The translations under genes and the position numbers were made by a program. DNA of 64,000 nt, from contig NZ_WOWO01000002.1 of assembly GCF_009831455.1 (NCBI RefSeq), positions 496,001-560,000 of the forward strand, given 5' to 3'. Shown here piece after piece: positions 9,404-17,875 of this stretch. Origin of the DNA: Salinirussus salinus. Lineage in GTDB: Archaea; Halobacteriota; Halobacteria; Halobacteriales; Haloarculaceae. Positions within the stretch are counted from its first letter, which is position 1. Each line of letters opens with the position of its first letter. Below the pieces are notes generated by a model that did no database searches, was not told the DNA's origin, and saw nothing but the letters and a program-made list of their open reading frames with translations.

Positions 9404-10671
9404 CGGTAACTGTCGTCGGCGGGGGGCTCGCCGGCGCCGTCGCCGCCCTCGCGGCCGCCCGTCACCGCGACGTCACCGTCCGCCTGCTGACCGCCGGAGA
9501 GACCAGCCTCCGGGCCGCGAGCGGGCTCGTGGACGTGCTCGGCTACACGCCGGGCGGCGAGGGACCGGTCGCCGACCCCTTCGTCGCTATTCCACGACTC
9601 CCCGACGAGCACCCCTATCGAACTGTGGGCGTCGACGCGGTCCGCGAGGCGCTGGCGCTGTTCGACGACGTGGCCGACGGGGCCTACGCGGGCGCCGGCA
9701 CCGACCGCAACGCGCTGGTCCCCACACACCTGGGAAACCTCAAACCGACGGCCCGCTACCCCGCGACGGTCGCGCCGGGGGTCGCCAGCCGTGAGCAGCG
9801 GACCACCCTCGTGGGCTTCGAGGAGCTCACCGACTTCGACGCGGCGCTCGCGGCCGACCGGCTCCACGGGACGCTTCCCTACGAGGTGTGGGGGACCTCG
9901 GTCGGCCTCCCGGTCGACCTCGAGGGGATCCCGGAGACGACCGACCTCGCAGCCGCCCTCGACGACGTCCACGAGCGCGACGGCGCGCGGGAGGCCTTCG
10001 AGCGGTTCCACGACGAGCTCTCCCGGGACATCCTGATGCACGACGACACCGACCGCCGGGTGGGCGTCCCGGCAGTGCTCGGGCTCGACGCCACCGAGGC
10101 ACTCCGGGCCGAACTCGCGGCCACCGTCGAGAGCCCCGTCTTCGAGGTCCCGACCGGCCCGCCGAGCGTCCCCGGCCGGCGCCTCGAGGGGCTGCTCCGC
10201 GGGGCGCTCGAGGACGCAGGCGTGACGGTCTCCACCGGGCACCGCGTCACGGGTGCGGAGCCGGCCGACGGCGACATCGAGGCGCTGACCGTCGAGACGC
10301 CCGACGGTGCAACGCGAGTGGAGACGGCGGCGACCGTCCTGGCGACGGGCGGGCTCGTCGGCGGCGGGGTCGAGGGCGGGCGCGAGGCGGTCCGGGAGCC
10401 GGTCTTCGGCTGTCACGTCCCCGCTCCCGACGACCGCTCGGCGTGGGCCGCGGAGGCGGCGCTGGGCGAGCACGCGTTCGCCCGGTTCGGTGTCGAGACC
10501 GACACCGGGCTCCGGCCGCTGGACGCGCGGGAGGAGCCGGAGTTCGGGAACCTCCGGGCGGCGGGGAGCGTTCTCGGGGGCTACGATTTCGCGGCCGAGA
10601 AATCCGGCAGCGGCGTCTCGATTTCGACCGGCTACGTCGCCGGCCGGCTGGCCGCCGAGGACGCGGCCTGA
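9400..10671 (+). CDS. glpB: Anaerobic glycerol-3-phosphate dehydrogenase subunit B
   Basis: A 423-residue FAD/NAD(P)-binding Rossmann protein (VVGGGLAGAVAALAAA at the N-terminus) of the GlpB family, which links GlpA to the membrane in the GlpABC complex. It starts with a GTG whose last two bases overlap the glpA stop (GTGA), indicating translational coupling. The C-terminus ends in the usual FAD-contacting segment (STGYVAGRLAA). The expected third subunit gene glpC, an Fe-S membrane-anchor protein that follows glpB in haloarchaea, is absent here: the next gene is a hydrolase. Confidence 0.87.
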   Translation: MTVTVVGGGLAGAVAALAAARHRDVTVRLLTAGETSLRAASGLVDVLGYTPGGEGPVADPFVAIPRLPDEHPYRTVGVDAVREALALFDDVADGAYAGAGTDRNALVPTHLGNLKPTARYPATVAPGVASREQRTTLVGFEELTDFDAALAADRLHGTLPYEVWGTSVGLPVDLEGIPETTDLAAALDDVHERDGAREAFERFHDELSRDILMHDDTDRRVGVPAVLGLDATEALRAELAATVESPVFEVPTGPPSVPGRRLEGLLRGALEDAGVTVSTGHRVTGAEPADGDIEALTVETPDGATRVETAATVLATGGLVGGGVEGGREAVREPVFGCHVPAPDDRSAWAAEAALGEHAFARFGVETDTGLRPLDAREEPEFGNLRAAGSVLGGYDFAAEKSGSGVSISTGYVAGRLAAEDAA

Positions 10672-10703
10672 ACGTTCAAGTTCGCGGCCGCCGCGGTAGA
10701 GGT

Positions 10704-11501
10704 ATGGAGTACGCCGACAGCGACGGCGTCCGGGTCGCCTACGAGCGCGCCGGTACGCCCGAGGGCGAGACGGTCGTGCTTGTCGAGGGACTGGGGTACG
10801 GGCGCTGGATGTGGAACTGGCAACGGGAGGGGCTCGGGGAGTACGACCTCCTGTTGCCCGACAACCGCGGGACCGGCGACTCGGACGTGCCCGAGGGACC
10901 CTACACGGTCTCGGAGATGGCTGCCGATATCGAGGCGGTGCTCGCGGACGCCGGCGTCGTCCGGGCCCACCTCGTCGGCGCGAGCATGGGCGGGATGATA
11001 GCCCAGCAGTACGCCCTGGAGTACGACCGTGCGGCGTCGCTTTCCCTGCTCTGTACCTCACCGGGCGGCCCCGAGGAGGTGCCGATCCCCGAGGCGACTC
11101 TGGAACGGATGTTCGGCGTCCCGGAGGAGTACGACGAGCGCGAGGCGGTCCGGTACAAGATGGAGCCCGCGATGACCGAGGAGTTCTGGGCGGCCGAGGA
11201 GGAACTCATCGACGAGGTCGTCGACTGGCGGCTGGCGTCGGACGCCCCCGACCGCGCCAGGGAGTGGCAGGCTGCGGGGGTGGAGGCCTTCGACGCCAGC
11301 GACCGGCTCGAACAGGTCGGAGTGCCGGCGCTGGTCCTCCACGGGGAGCGGGACCGCGTCGTCCCCGTCGAGAACGGGCGGCTGCTCGCCGACGGGCTGC
11401 CCGATGTGACCCTGGAGACCTTCGACGAGGGGGGCTCGCACCTGTTTTTCGTCGAGCGGGCCGACGACGTCAACGCGCGGCTCCGGGCGTTTCTGCCCTG
11501 A
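10704..11501 (+). CDS. Alpha/beta hydrolase
   Basis: A 265-residue cytoplasmic alpha/beta-fold hydrolase. The nucleophile elbow GASMGGM carries the catalytic Ser. An acidic residue follows the strand ALVLHGERD, and the catalytic His is in GGSHLFF near the C-terminus, completing the triad. The oxyanion region is LVEGLGYGRWMW. It resembles 3-oxoadipate enol-lactonase/esterase-type enzymes, but the substrate cannot be deduced. The ATG at 10704 lies 32 bp after glpB, at the start of the conserved N-terminal strand. It may be read from the glpAB transcript. Confidence 0.83.
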   Translation: MEYADSDGVRVAYERAGTPEGETVVLVEGLGYGRWMWNWQREGLGEYDLLLPDNRGTGDSDVPEGPYTVSEMAADIEAVLADAGVVRAHLVGASMGGMIAQQYALEYDRAASLSLLCTSPGGPEEVPIPEATLERMFGVPEEYDEREAVRYKMEPAMTEEFWAAEEELIDEVVDWRLASDAPDRAREWQAAGVEAFDASDRLEQVGVPALVLHGERDRVVPVENGRLLADGLPDVTLETFDEGGSHLFFVERADDVNARLRAFLP

Positions 11502-11573
11502 CCCGTCAGCGAGGGGCCGTCCTAGCAATATCCCCCGGGTTTTTTGTGAGCGTCACTGGTATGAACGGTGACT

Positions 11574-13061
11574 ATGGACCCAGAGACAGCCACGCGCAGG
11601 CGCGTGCTCGAGACGCTCGGTGCAGCAGGGGTCGTCGGCCTCGCCGGATGTAGCGGCGGCGGCGACGGGACTGATACCGAGACCGAGGGCGACGGTGGCG
11701 ACGGCGGTGGCGGCGGAGGGGGAGGCGGTGGCGGAGACGGTGACGGGGGCGGAGGCGGCGGTGGGTCGACAGAGCAGAGCGTCTCGGGGACGGTCACCAT
11801 CGGGATGCTCCAGCCAACCACGGGTGCGCTCCAGCCCTACGGCAACCAGGCGCTGGCTGGCTTCTACAGCGCGCTGGGCTACAAGGGCGACCCCGCGAAC
11901 ATCCCGGGGACCGACGGCCTCGCGGACGACCCGACCATCGAGGTCGGCGGCGTGACCTACGACATCCTGGTCCGGGACTCCCAGAACGACCCCGGGGAGG
12001 CGCAGTCGCTCGCCGGGGACCTGGTGCGCAACGAGGGCGTCGACATGCTCGCTGGCGTGACCAACTCCGCGGGTGCACAGACCGTCGCCGGCGATATCGC
12101 GGGCCCCTCACAGACGCCGTACATGGCGGGGCCGGCTGCGACGGTCAACCTGACCGCCGACAGCCAGTTCTGCAACCCACAGACGTTCCGCGCGAGCGAG
12201 AACGTCGCCATGGACGCCTTCAGCGGCGGCCAGTACATCGCCAACGAGACCGACATCAGTTCGGTGTACATCTACTACGCCAACTACAGCTTCGGGCAGT
12301 CGGTCAACCAGTACTACACGTCCGTGCTCGAGGACAACGGCGTCTCGGTTGAGGGGCGGACCGCCCTGCCGCCGGGCTACGCCGAGGACTGGCCCGGCCA
12401 GTTCCAGAAGGCCGTCGACGCGGGTGTCGACGCCATCATCGGCGGGTTCACCGTCTCGACGCTGCCGGACATGGTCGGGACCTTCGTCCGGAACAACGAC
12501 CAGTACGACTTCGCCTTCGCTGGCGGCTACACGACCCGTGTCGGGGCTGCCCTGGTCGGCGCGACCATCGCTCAAACTCTCGATGGACAACTGACCCAGG
12601 AGGCACTCGACGGCCTGAACTTCGGGCCCTTCACGACCCGGTACCACTGGAACCAGTACGACAACGAGGTCAACGACGGGCTCATCGACATTCACACCGA
12701 CAAGTACGGCTACTACCCCGACCTCTTTACCAGCGGGATGTTCACCGGCGCCTCGGCCATCCACGAGGCGGCACAGGCCGCGGGCTCGACGAACCCCCAG
12801 GACATCCGTGACGAACTCAGCGGGCTGACGGTCACGGACACCCCGAAAGGCGAGGGCGCCTACACCTTCCAGGGGTACAACAACCAGGCCCGCTCGCCGA
12901 TGACCGTCTCGGACCCGATGCCGACCACCGAGGAGGCCGGCGAGTTCTGGCAGTTCCAGGGCAACCCCGTGCCGTTCATGCCCTCGGCGCCAACCCAGAC
13001 CTTCGGGAAGGACCAGACCACGCTCAAGGCCGACGCCGAGACGATGAACTGCTCGCTGTAG
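11574..13061 (+). CDS. Branched-chain-amino-acid-type ABC transporter substrate-binding lipoprotein
   Basis: A 495-residue exported receptor of the Peripla_BP_6 (LivJ-like) family. The N-terminus has a twin-Arg-like signal (TRRRVLETLGAAG) followed by the lipobox LAGCSGG, then a Gly/Asp-rich linker of about 35 residues, as is common for haloarchaeal lipid-anchored receptors. The mature part begins with TVTIGMLQPTTG, the usual first strand. I chose the ATG at 11574, since a GTG at 11568 adds only two residues. It is the first of five transport genes. The ligand is unknown: Liv-type systems also carry urea, amides or aromatic acids. Confidence 0.88.
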   Translation: MDPETATRRRVLETLGAAGVVGLAGCSGGGDGTDTETEGDGGDGGGGGGGGGGGDGDGGGGGGGSTEQSVSGTVTIGMLQPTTGALQPYGNQALAGFYSALGYKGDPANIPGTDGLADDPTIEVGGVTYDILVRDSQNDPGEAQSLAGDLVRNEGVDMLAGVTNSAGAQTVAGDIAGPSQTPYMAGPAATVNLTADSQFCNPQTFRASENVAMDAFSGGQYIANETDISSVYIYYANYSFGQSVNQYYTSVLEDNGVSVEGRTALPPGYAEDWPGQFQKAVDAGVDAIIGGFTVSTLPDMVGTFVRNNDQYDFAFAGGYTTRVGAALVGATIAQTLDGQLTQEALDGLNFGPFTTRYHWNQYDNEVNDGLIDIHTDKYGYYPDLFTSGMFTGASAIHEAAQAAGSTNPQDIRDELSGLTVTDTPKGEGAYTFQGYNNQARSPMTVSDPMPTTEEAGEFWQFQGNPVPFMPSAPTQTFGKDQTTLKADAETMNCSL

Positions 13062-13062
13062 C

Positions 13063-13860
13063 ATGCTCTCGACCGAGGGGCTCACGAAGCGCTTCGGCGG
13101 CATCACGGCCGTCGACGGAGTGGACTTCGAACTCCGTGAGGGGGAACTCTGCTCGCTGATCGGCCCGAACGGGGCCGGCAAGACCACCTTCTTCAACCTC
13201 CTCACCGGGGCACTCGAACCCACGGCCGGGCGGATCCGGTTTCGGGACCGCGACATCACCGACACCTCGCCCGAGCGGACCGCCTCGATGGGGATCCACC
13301 GGTCGTTCCAGATCACGAACATCTTCCCCACGACCACAGTACTCGAGAACGTCCGGATCGCCGCACAGGCCCACAGCAACGCCTCCGTCGCCCTGTGGCG
13401 CAACTACAAGGCCTACGAGGAGTTCCTCGAGGAGGCCCACGACGTGCTGGAGCGGGTCGGGCTGGCCGACCGGGCCGAGGAGCGCGCTCAGAATCTCAGC
13501 CACGGGGAAAAGCGGAAACTCGAGGTCGGGATCGCGCTGGCCGGCGACCCGGACGTCCTCCTGCTCGACGAGCCAAACGCCGGGGTCTCCTCCGAGAGCG
13601 TCGGCGAGATCATCGACCTCATCAGGGAAGTCAGCGAGGACCACGCGGTCCTGCTGGTCGAACACAACATGGACATCGTGATGACGGTCAGCGACCGGAT
13701 CGTCGTCCTCAACCAGGGGGCGGTCATCGCGGACGGCGCCCCCGAGGAGGTCCGCGGCGACCCCCGGGTCCAGGAGGCGTACCTCGGCGGCTACGAGGCC
13801 GGCGACGCCGCTGCGGGCGACGACAGAGCGGACGCCGTCGACGGGGAGGGGGTCGCGTGA
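13063..13860 (+). CDS. ABC transporter ATP-binding protein (LivG-like)
   Basis: A 265-residue ATPase energising the Liv-type importer. Walker A is GPNGAGKTT, the ABC signature is LSHGEKRKLE (the usual LivG variant) and Walker B is VLLLDEPNAG. The LivG-specific insert lies after the Q loop (HRSFQITNIFPTTTVLENV). The last 25 residues are an acidic tail. The start is one base after the receptor stop, and the end overlaps livF by four bases. Confidence 0.92.
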   Translation: MLSTEGLTKRFGGITAVDGVDFELREGELCSLIGPNGAGKTTFFNLLTGALEPTAGRIRFRDRDITDTSPERTASMGIHRSFQITNIFPTTTVLENVRIAAQAHSNASVALWRNYKAYEEFLEEAHDVLERVGLADRAEERAQNLSHGEKRKLEVGIALAGDPDVLLLDEPNAGVSSESVGEIIDLIREVSEDHAVLLVEHNMDIVMTVSDRIVVLNQGAVIADGAPEEVRGDPRVQEAYLGGYEAGDAAAGDDRADAVDGEGVA

Positions 13861-14555
13861 GCCTCCTCGAAGTCAGGGACGTCCACACCTACTACGGGGA
13901 GAGCCACATCCTCGAGGGGGTCTCGCTCGACGTGAACGACGACGAGGTAGTCGCCCTGCTCGGACGCAACGGCGTCGGCAAGACTACGACCATGCGCACG
14001 ATCCTGCAGTTGACACCGCCGCGGGAAGGGAGCGTCCGGTTCGACGGCGAGGAGATGGTGGGCAAGCGCACGAGCGACGTCGCCAAGCGCGGGATGGGCT
14101 GGATCCCCGAGGACCGCCGGATGTTCGGTGCGCTCACCGTCGAGGAGAACATCCGGGCGGCGGTGCCGCCGGGCGCGGACATGGCGGCGGCCTTCGAGAC
14201 GGCCTTCGAGACGTTCCCGATCCTCGAGGAGCGGCGCCAGCAGGACGCGGGGACGCTCTCGGGTGGCCAACAGCAGATGCTGGCCATCGCCCGCGGGCTC
14301 GTCGGCGACAACGAGCTGCTGCTGGTCGACGAACCGAGCGAGGGGCTGGCCCCGCAGATCGTCGCCGACGTCGGCGAGGCGCTCGCCCGCGTCGGTGAGG
14401 AGGTCGCGGTGTTGCTCGTCGAACAGAACCTCCGGCTCGCGCTCGACCTGGCCGACCGCTTTTACGTGCTGGACCACGGCCAGGTCGTCGACGAGGGTGA
14501 CGCCGCCGAGGTCGACCCCGAATCGGAGCGGCTCACCAGGCATCTCTCAGCATGA
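13857..14555 (+). CDS. ABC transporter ATP-binding protein (LivF-like)
   Basis: A 232-residue second ATPase of the importer. Walker A is GRNGVGKTT, the signature is LSGGQQQM and Walker B is LLLVDEPSEGL, all typical of LivF. The start is a GTG overlapping the livG stop (GTGA); longer readings in the same frame run back through livG and are not real. The next gene overlaps its stop by ATGA, so expression of the whole set is translationally coupled. Confidence 0.92.
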   Translation: MSLLEVRDVHTYYGESHILEGVSLDVNDDEVVALLGRNGVGKTTTMRTILQLTPPREGSVRFDGEEMVGKRTSDVAKRGMGWIPEDRRMFGALTVEENIRAAVPPGADMAAAFETAFETFPILEERRQQDAGTLSGGQQQMLAIARGLVGDNELLLVDEPSEGLAPQIVADVGEALARVGEEVAVLLVEQNLRLALDLADRFYVLDHGQVVDEGDAAEVDPESERLTRHLSA

Positions 14556-15547
14556 CCGGGCTCGTGCTCCAGTTCGGCCCGGCCGCCCTGCTCGAGACGT
14601 TCATCGAGGGGCTCGGTCAGGCCGGCCTCTACGTCATCCTCGCCAGCGGGCTGACGCTCATCTTCGGGCTGATGGGCGTGCTCAACTTCGCCCACGGCGC
14701 GTTCATCACCATCGGTACCTACCTGGGGGCGATGGGGCTGTTTCTCCTCTCTACTCCGGAGGCCTCGGGAGTTTCGGCCTTTCTCCCGCTTCTGGGCGCG
14801 TTCGTGCTCGTGTTCGTCGGGCTGATGGCGCTCGGCTCGCTCGTGGAGTTCGGGCTGGTTCGCCGGCTCTACGACCGGCCCCCGATCGACCAGATACTGC
14901 TCACCTTCGGGGTGGCGACGGTCCTCCAGCAGCTCACCGAGGTCTTCGTCAACCTCTTCACCGCGGGGACGAGCAACCAGGCCCAGACTCCCTGGCCCGA
15001 GCCCGCGACCTACGGCCCGGAGATCTTCGGAGGCACCGTCGACGTCGCCGGCCTCGGCATCGACGGGGTCGTCCTGATGGAGATCCTCGTCGGGGCGGTC
15101 GTCGTCGCCGGGGTCTACCTCTTTCTCACCCGGACCCGGTACGGCCTGTACATCCGCGCGGGCAGCGAGGACGACGAGATGGCAGAGGCGCTGGGGATCG
15201 ACATCCGGCGGGTGTTCACGGTCGTGTTCGGCATCGGGTCGGGGCTGGCCGGCGTCGCCGGGACCTTCCTCATCTGGCAGAGCACCTACAACGTGACCGT
15301 CGCCATCGGCGCCCAGGCGCTACTCCCGGCGTTCATCGTCGTGGTCGTCGGCGGCCTCGGCACCTTCACCGGAACCGTCGTGGCCGCGGCCGTCGCCGGC
15401 TTCTTCTTCGAGTTCGGCGTGCTCCTCTCGACGAACGTCTTCGACTTCGTCTCGCTGCCCCAGATGCTCCTGTTCATTCTGCTGGTCGTGACGCTGGTCG
15501 TCCGTCCGACCGGGATCCTCGGCGAGGAGGAGGTGGGGGGCCATTAG
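14552..15547 (+). CDS. Branched-chain-amino-acid-type ABC transporter permease (LivH-like)
   Basis: A 331-residue inner permease with about eight hydrophobic helices. The family motif FGLMGVLNFAHGAF is near residues 40-53, and the EAA-like loop is near residue 205 (MAEALGIDIRRVF). The ATG overlaps the livF stop. It forms the translocation pore with the following LivM-like protein. Confidence 0.92.
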   Translation: MTGLVLQFGPAALLETFIEGLGQAGLYVILASGLTLIFGLMGVLNFAHGAFITIGTYLGAMGLFLLSTPEASGVSAFLPLLGAFVLVFVGLMALGSLVEFGLVRRLYDRPPIDQILLTFGVATVLQQLTEVFVNLFTAGTSNQAQTPWPEPATYGPEIFGGTVDVAGLGIDGVVLMEILVGAVVVAGVYLFLTRTRYGLYIRAGSEDDEMAEALGIDIRRVFTVVFGIGSGLAGVAGTFLIWQSTYNVTVAIGAQALLPAFIVVVVGGLGTFTGTVVAAAVAGFFFEFGVLLSTNVFDFVSLPQMLLFILLVVTLVVRPTGILGEEEVGGH

Positions 15548-15647
15548 CTCCGAGGACCCGGGCGACCCGGGCGACCCGGAGTCGGACGACCGCGAGGGAG
15601 GCGGAACTGACGGGCCGCCGGCCGGCGACGCGGGACCGGACGAAGCG

Positions 15648-17114
15648 GTGCCGGCCGAGGGAGGACGGCTGTCCGGAGCCACGGACCGGCTGGGCTATCT
15701 CGCCGCCGGGACGGCGGCCGTCCTCAGGAGCCCGACGGAGGGCGCGGTGTCGCGGCGGGGGTTCTCCTGGCTCCGTGACCCCTCCTGGGTCGGCCCGATG
15801 CTCCGGAACCACCTGCTGCACATCCTCGTGATCCTCCTCGTGTTCATCTATCCCGGGGTCTACAGCATCGTCCAGCCCAGCGGCGGGGAGGGAACCGTGG
15901 GCGTATTGCGGCTGCTGCTCCCCCAGGAGTCGCTGATGTTCGAGGTGCTCATCCTCGCGCTGTTTGCGATCTCCTTCGATTTCATCAGCGGGTACACGGG
16001 GTATCTCTCCTTCGGGCACTCGCTGTTTTTCGGCACCGGGGTGATGATGGTGCTGGGCGCCCGCGCCGACGCGTTCGCGAGTGCAAACATCCCGGTACTC
16101 TCGTTTTTCGGCCCGCAAACGCCGCTGATGCAGGTGATGCTCGGCGCGATGGTGCTGGCGATGCTTCTGGCGGTGCTCATCGGCGGGGTCTCCTTCCGGC
16201 TGACCGGCGTCTACTTCGCGATGATCACCCTCGGCGTCGCCGAACTCGCCCGCTTCATCGTCGTCGGCTACATCGGCGAGACGGGGCTGCAGGTTACCGG
16301 GGGCGACCTCGACTGGATCATCGGCCTGCCCTTCGTCGGCGGGGTGAACCTCATCCCCTTCCGGGGGTCGCAGGTGATACTGAACGACGTGCCGATACTG
16401 GGGACGCTCATCGGCGTCGTCAGCAGCCTGCCCGTCGTCGGTCCCTACGTCCCGGCGGAGATCCAGCTCATCCCGCTGACCTCCTCGTACCTCGCGGTCG
16501 GGGTCGTGGTCGTCGTCTCCTACTTCATCATGCAGCGGATCCTCAACTCCCCGTTCGGGCGGGTGATGCTCGCGATCAGGGAAAACGAGGAACGGGCGAG
16601 CGCCATCGGCATCAACACCTACTACTACAAGAACGCCGCCTTCGCGATCAGCGCGGCGTTCGGTGCACTCGCGGGCGTGTTGCAGGCCGGCTGGGCCCAC
16701 CAGGCAAACGCCGCGACCGCCTTCGGCGTGCTCGAGCGCGCCGGGCCGGCGCTGATCGCGACCATCATCGGCGGGATCGGGACCCTGGCCGGCCCGTTCT
16801 ACGGGACGCTGTTCGACGAGAACCTCGTCGAGGTCTTCGACCGCGACATCAAACCGTTCCTCGGCGACCTCCTGGGGGCGGAGACGCTCCAGTCCACGGA
16901 GGTGTTCGGGACGAACCTGAACGGCGTCATCGACATCTGGCTGACCGGCCAGGCCCAGATGTACACGGGCACGGTCTTCATCCTCTTCATCCTCTTCGTC
17001 CCCGGCGGGCTGCTCGGGACGCTCCGGATCTACGCCGGGGGGAAACTGAGCCACCGCTTCGGCGACCTGCTGGCCGGAGCCGTCGGCCGCGGACGCCGGC
17101 GCCTCGGCCGCTGA
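15648..17114 (+). CDS. Branched-chain-amino-acid-type ABC transporter permease (LivM-like)
   Basis: A 488-residue permease. Hydrophobic helices begin near residue 55 (LLHILVILLVFIY), and the LivM motif SGYTGYLSFGHSLFFG is near residue 115. A cytoplasmic EAA-type loop (ENEERASAIGI) is near 310. I give the GTG at 15648. The frame stays open back to 15543, directly behind the livH stop, coding an Asp/Gly/Pro-rich acidic stretch whose only possible start there is ATT; the true N-terminus is therefore uncertain by 35 residues. It is the last gene of the transport operon. The protein is longer than bacterial LivM, mostly through the N-terminal extension and loop insertions. Confidence 0.88.
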   Translation: MPAEGGRLSGATDRLGYLAAGTAAVLRSPTEGAVSRRGFSWLRDPSWVGPMLRNHLLHILVILLVFIYPGVYSIVQPSGGEGTVGVLRLLLPQESLMFEVLILALFAISFDFISGYTGYLSFGHSLFFGTGVMMVLGARADAFASANIPVLSFFGPQTPLMQVMLGAMVLAMLLAVLIGGVSFRLTGVYFAMITLGVAELARFIVVGYIGETGLQVTGGDLDWIIGLPFVGGVNLIPFRGSQVILNDVPILGTLIGVVSSLPVVGPYVPAEIQLIPLTSSYLAVGVVVVVSYFIMQRILNSPFGRVMLAIRENEERASAIGINTYYYKNAAFAISAAFGALAGVLQAGWAHQANAATAFGVLERAGPALIATIIGGIGTLAGPFYGTLFDENLVEVFDRDIKPFLGDLLGAETLQSTEVFGTNLNGVIDIWLTGQAQMYTGTVFILFILFVPGGLLGTLRIYAGGKLSHRFGDLLAGAVGRGRRRLGR

Positions 17115-17134
17115 AGCCGCTCGTCCGGCCTGTT

Positions 17135-17148
17135 TTTGGTGAACCTAA
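17135..17148. promoter_or_regulatory. Putative iron-dependent regulator box (one mismatch)
   Basis: TTTGG-TGAA-CCTAA, an imperfect 5-4-5 palindrome of the same form as the other boxes in this block (TTAGG-N4-CCTAA). It lies 35 bp before the glycosyltransferase ATG at 17183, where a repressor would cover the promoter. Sites of this form are known targets of DtxR-family iron regulators (Idr/SirR) in haloarchaea. Confidence 0.6.
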
Positions 17149-17182
17149 AAACTCAAGAGGGTCGGGGTGTGACCGGGAGGTA

Positions 17183-17863
17183 ATGGAGTACGGATTCGAG
17201 GACCTCAGCGTCGTGATGGGGACCTACAACGAGGAGGAGGCCATCGAGACGGTGCTGACTGATATCGCGGAGGTGACCGACGGGAAGGCGGAGGTGGTCT
17301 GCGTCGACAGCTCCGAGGACCGCACGCCGGAGATCGCCCGCGAGCACGGCGCCCGGGTCATCGAGCAGGAGCCACAGGGATACGGCGTCGCGGTCCGCGC
17401 CGCGCTGCTGGCGGCCGAGCGCCCGGTCGTCGTCACGACCGACTGCGACGACACCTACCCGATGGAGCGGCTGCCCGACCTGCTGGAGGGGATCAACGAC
17501 GGCGCAGACGTCGTCAGCGGCGACCGACTCTACTACGGGGCGGAGACGATGCCGGACCTGAACCGGCTCGGGAATCGAGCGTTCGCACTCCTCGCGAGCG
17601 TGTTGATGGGCCGGCGCGTCCACGACACGACGACCGGCATGCGAGCCTACCGGCGCGAGCTCGTACGGAAGGTCGAGTGGACCGAGAACACCGGCCTGTC
17701 GGCGGAGCTGCTGATCCGGCCGCTGATGCGCGGGTACGACGTTCGCGAGCTCCCGATCGAGTACCGCGAGCGGAAGGGGGAGACGAAGCTCGACCCGCTG
17801 CAGGGCGGGGCGGCGATCGCGAAATCGATCCTGAAGGTCTGTCTGGAAGAACGGTTCCGGTAA
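17183..17863 (+). CDS. Family 2 glycosyltransferase (dolichyl-phosphate hexose transferase-like)
   Basis: A 226-residue GT-A enzyme. The nucleotide-sugar strand is LSVVMGTYNEEE, and the metal-binding DxD-type region is TTDCDDTYP (residues 92-100). The family segment TTGMRAYRR and the C-terminal ELPIEYRERKGETKL match DPM1/AglJ-type enzymes that charge dolichyl phosphate. No membrane domain is attached. It follows an iron-box-like palindrome and converges with the iron transporter ATPase gene, whose stop is 13 bp away. The promoter box suggests that it belongs to the same iron-responsive set as the minus-strand genes to its right. Confidence 0.85.
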   Translation: MEYGFEDLSVVMGTYNEEEAIETVLTDIAEVTDGKAEVVCVDSSEDRTPEIAREHGARVIEQEPQGYGVAVRAALLAAERPVVVTTDCDDTYPMERLPDLLEGINDGADVVSGDRLYYGAETMPDLNRLGNRAFALLASVLMGRRVHDTTTGMRAYRRELVRKVEWTENTGLSAELLIRPLMRGYDVRELPIEYRERKGETKLDPLQGGAAIAKSILKVCLEERFR

Positions 17864-17875
17864 GCGCGACCGGGC

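Noticed and set aside
15474-17054. Long minus-strand reading frame of over 500 codons opposite the LivM-like gene
   Set aside because: It is antisense to a clear permease gene; its composition (His/Arg/Glu-rich, no domain) is what high-G+C DNA gives in the opposite frame.
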